From NCBI GenBank assembly GCA_013365365.1, contig JABVXU010000108.1, forward strand, positions 1 through 64,000: a stretch of 64,000 nt of DNA, in the 5' to 3' direction. The position numbers were made by a program, and so were the translations under genes. The notes beneath the pieces are model-generated. The model saw nothing but the letters and a program-made list of their open reading frames with translations. It did not search any database and was not told the DNA's origin. This DNA is from Cruorifilaria tuberocauda (taxonomy: Eukaryota > Nematoda > Chromadorea > Rhabditida > Onchocercidae). Of this stretch, positions 62,123 to 64,000 are shown one piece after another (positions within the stretch are counted from its first letter, which is position 1; each line of letters starts with the position of its first letter).

Positions 62123-63798
62123 ATGAAGCAACGACAACGGAAACAATTCGGTTCAGCCGGAAATCTTGCTATAAAAGGTGAATTCTCTTGGTTTCCTGAA
62201 AAAATAAAATTGCACCACTTATATATTATTATCATTATCATTGTTATCGTTCCTTTTCTCCATTATCGTTATGTTTCAATTGTAACTGTAAGCACTTTAC
62301 TAAACTAAATTTAATTCATTCCAAAGTTACTAACATTCCATTAATACTGAGTTAAAGTACTTGGAGAATATATATTTATATTACAAATCATATTATTTAC
62401 CCTATTTAATTTTATTTTATTATTATCATTTATTATTATTGTTTATTATTATTTATTATCATTGTTATTTATTATTATTTAGCATAATTACTTATTTTTT
62501 ATTATTATTACTGTTCATTACAATTTTATTAAATTTATATTATTATATTACAATTATATTTACTTTATAAATATATGTTCTCCAGGTACTTTAAATCAAG
62601 TTTACAACACTTATAAGATTACAGTATCATTTATCTAATTTTAAAGTAATTGAAAAAATGGAATATCTTTAATTAAATATTAATTCCTTGTATACATTTC
62701 ATATATATATTTATTATTAGGATATATCGATAAATATTCTATTTAATTTTGACAACATTTTAATGAATTTAATTCTTAGATTAATTACTGATGAAATTAA
62801 TAAATAAATCATTTCTTCTTAAACAGCTTTTACTCATTACTATTTGCTAGAGGAGGATTGCAATAAAATCTGGTAAAATTTTAGGTACAGGTTATATAGG
62901 TTTCGATAATACATCATGCCATCGACTGCAGAATGTCTTATCATCGGGAACAATAATACCACAACGTGGAGCTACACGTCAAACAACGTCAACATCAACA
63001 ACAACCACAAAGACAACACTTCGAAAAAGTGATAGTATTGGAAATATTCGTAATGTGATATCTTCCACAATACCATCCGTCAAAACCACTTCAAAAGAGT
63101 AAATTTTTAATTTTCCGTAAAAAAGAAATTTCCCATTTAAGTTATCAAATACGGAATTTTATTAACATTTAGAACGAGAGGTTGTTCATGTCAGCAAGGT
63201 GATGTCAGTCAGTCAGCCGCTCATTTACGTGAACAATACACAAGACAGTTGCAACAACAGATTTATCTTTTGGAACTTGAAAATAATTACTTGCAAGTTT
63301 TAATTCATTATTTTATAAATTACTTCAACTCAATCTTAAATAATTTAAACTTTGTTTATCTTCAGAAGGTAGTTTTTTCCTGCTTTTTTAATGAGTAATA
63401 ATTAATTAATCAATAATCTCTCTATTACCGCATTTATCATATGAATTTAAGTGATTTCTGAAAAACCATTTGATTAATTGCTATCTTGCAGGAAGCATAG
63501 TGCCGGAAAAGCATCTCGAAAAACCAGTGATAATGATGCTTCACCGTATCACAGTGATACTTCATTGCCTCCAAGTTTGACCATAAATTTAGACGTGCCA
63601 CAAAAACGAGAATCGCCTGAAACTGATATTCTGGATCATGATAAGGAGAAGTTATGGAGAGTAAGAAAAAGAGTTTCATATGCTGAACCTGAAGTTACGG
63701 AAGCATCCATTCTTTCTAATAATAGTTATGATGTTAAACCATCATCACATACAACTGATCAAGCGGAATTATTACATAAATTAGAAGAGTCATATCAG
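62123..63798 (+). CDS. Unrecognised coiled-coil protein, N-terminal part (runs off right edge)
   Basis: Exons: 62123-62177, 62885-63098, 63173-63296, 63496-63798; phases fit and give 232 residues so far, with a donor CAG/GTTATT at 63798, so more exons lie beyond the window. It starts MKQRQRKQFGSAGNLAIKGT. Exon 2 is Thr/Ser-rich (TTSTSTTTTKTTLRKSDS) and basic. Exon 3 has a heptad-like amphipathic helix (HLREQYTRQLQQQIYLLELE). Exon 4 is polar with a basic patch (KLWRVRKRVSYAEPE) and ends in another likely helix (AELLHKLEESYQ). An alternative ATG at 62101 is in another frame and does not join exon 2. The exon 4 acceptor was set at the second AG (63495) because only that keeps phase. No named family recognised; a cytoskeletal or scaffold role would be a guess. 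Confidence 0.6.
62352..62594. mobile_element. Foldback element with 27-bp terminal inverted repeats in intron 1
   Basis: The ends 62352-62378 (starting TTAAAGTACTTGGAGAA) and 62568-62594 (ending TTCTCCAGGTACTTTAA) are inverted repeats matching at 25 of 27 positions. The 190-bp interior is almost pure A/T, dominated by TTA/TTAT microsatellite. No transposase frame. This is the shape of a small non-autonomous (MITE-like) insertion inside the coiled-coil gene's first intron; no clear target duplication beyond A/T bases was seen. Confidence 0.6.
62400..62530. repeat. TTA/TTAT-rich microsatellite tract
   Basis: Dense imperfect TTATTA repeats fill the interior of the foldback element. The open plus-strand frame seen here is a by-product of the repeat. 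Confidence 0.8.
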
Positions 63799-64000
63799 GT
63801 TATTTACTTATTATTGTATTAATTCCATTTTACAATTTAGAGCCTATTTTTGAATATTTTACATTTGCAATATAATACAATTCTATTATTCCATTTAAAA
63901 TAATAATTATACAATTCAATGGTATCATTTATGATGTTTTAATTTCACTTTTTTTATAATGATATATTCCAAAATTGGTAAAGAAATGAGTTGATAAATA
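63799..64000. other. Intron of the coiled-coil gene at window end
   Basis: AT-rich sequence after the donor at 63798; no exon recognised before the edge. Confidence 0.5.

Noticed and set aside
62361..62570. 69-codon Tyr/Leu/Ile-rich plus-strand frame
   Set aside because: Product of the TTA microsatellite in the foldback element.

Overview
The window is nuclear DNA of a nematode, most likely a filarial (Onchocercidae-like, clade III) worm. This rests on strong A/T richness, small exons (about 40-300 nt) split by AT-rich introns with GTAAG-like donors and TTTTCAG acceptors, several genes whose start codon lies just after a TTTCAG-type acceptor (as expected for spliced-leader trans-splicing), and nematode-type versions of conserved proteins. 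I saw no bacterial (Wolbachia-like) insert, rRNA, tRNA or CRISPR array. The genus is inference; exon models were built by hand from splice signals, phase consistency and protein similarity recalled from the families.

Layout. 1-650 (-): 5' part of an unrecognised gene leaving the left edge. 2.4-4.9 kb (+): ribosomal protein S4. 5.4-8.0 kb (+): TRUB2-type mitochondrial pseudouridine synthase. 8-12.2 kb: gene-poor. 12.2-14.4 kb (-): ceramide synthase (HYL/LAG1 family). 15.9-17.6 kb (+): NAC alpha. 18.4-19.8 kb (-): ribosomal protein L17 (uL22), divergent from 20.3-21.7 kb (+): PPP1R11-like phosphatase-1 inhibitor. 22.8-26.9 kb (+): BTB/BACK-like protein. 29.2-29.8 kb (-): small single-pass membrane protein. 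29.8-34.5 kb: gene-poor. 34.5-37.6 kb (+): degenerate alpha-carbonic-anhydrase-related protein with a hydrophobic C-tail. 38.5-43.7 kb (+): a PARP with two WWE domains in front of WGR, regulatory and catalytic domains. 44.7-46.5 kb (+): intronless VPS33B. 49-49.8 kb (+): small Cys-rich type I membrane protein. 51.5-53.9 kb (-): TFIIF beta subunit. 54.8-57.5 kb (-): UBAC2. 58.2-59.6 kb (+): free-standing HDAC6-type ubiquitin-binding zinc finger. 62.1 kb to the right edge (+): coiled-coil protein, partial.

Most genes are housekeeping: translation (RPS4, RPL17, NAC alpha), organellar RNA modification (TRUB2), sphingolipid synthesis, endosomal fusion (VPS33B), transcription initiation (TFIIF beta) and ER ubiquitin biology (UBAC2). 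They do not form an evident pathway. The most unusual items are the tandem-WWE PARP, the carbonic-anhydrase fold with its zinc ligands apparently lost, the intronless VPS33B, the stand-alone HDAC6-like finger, the two similar small membrane proteins at 29 and 49 kb, and several long inverted repeats (22.7, 25.3, 61.5 and 62.35 kb) resembling foldback/MITE-like elements.
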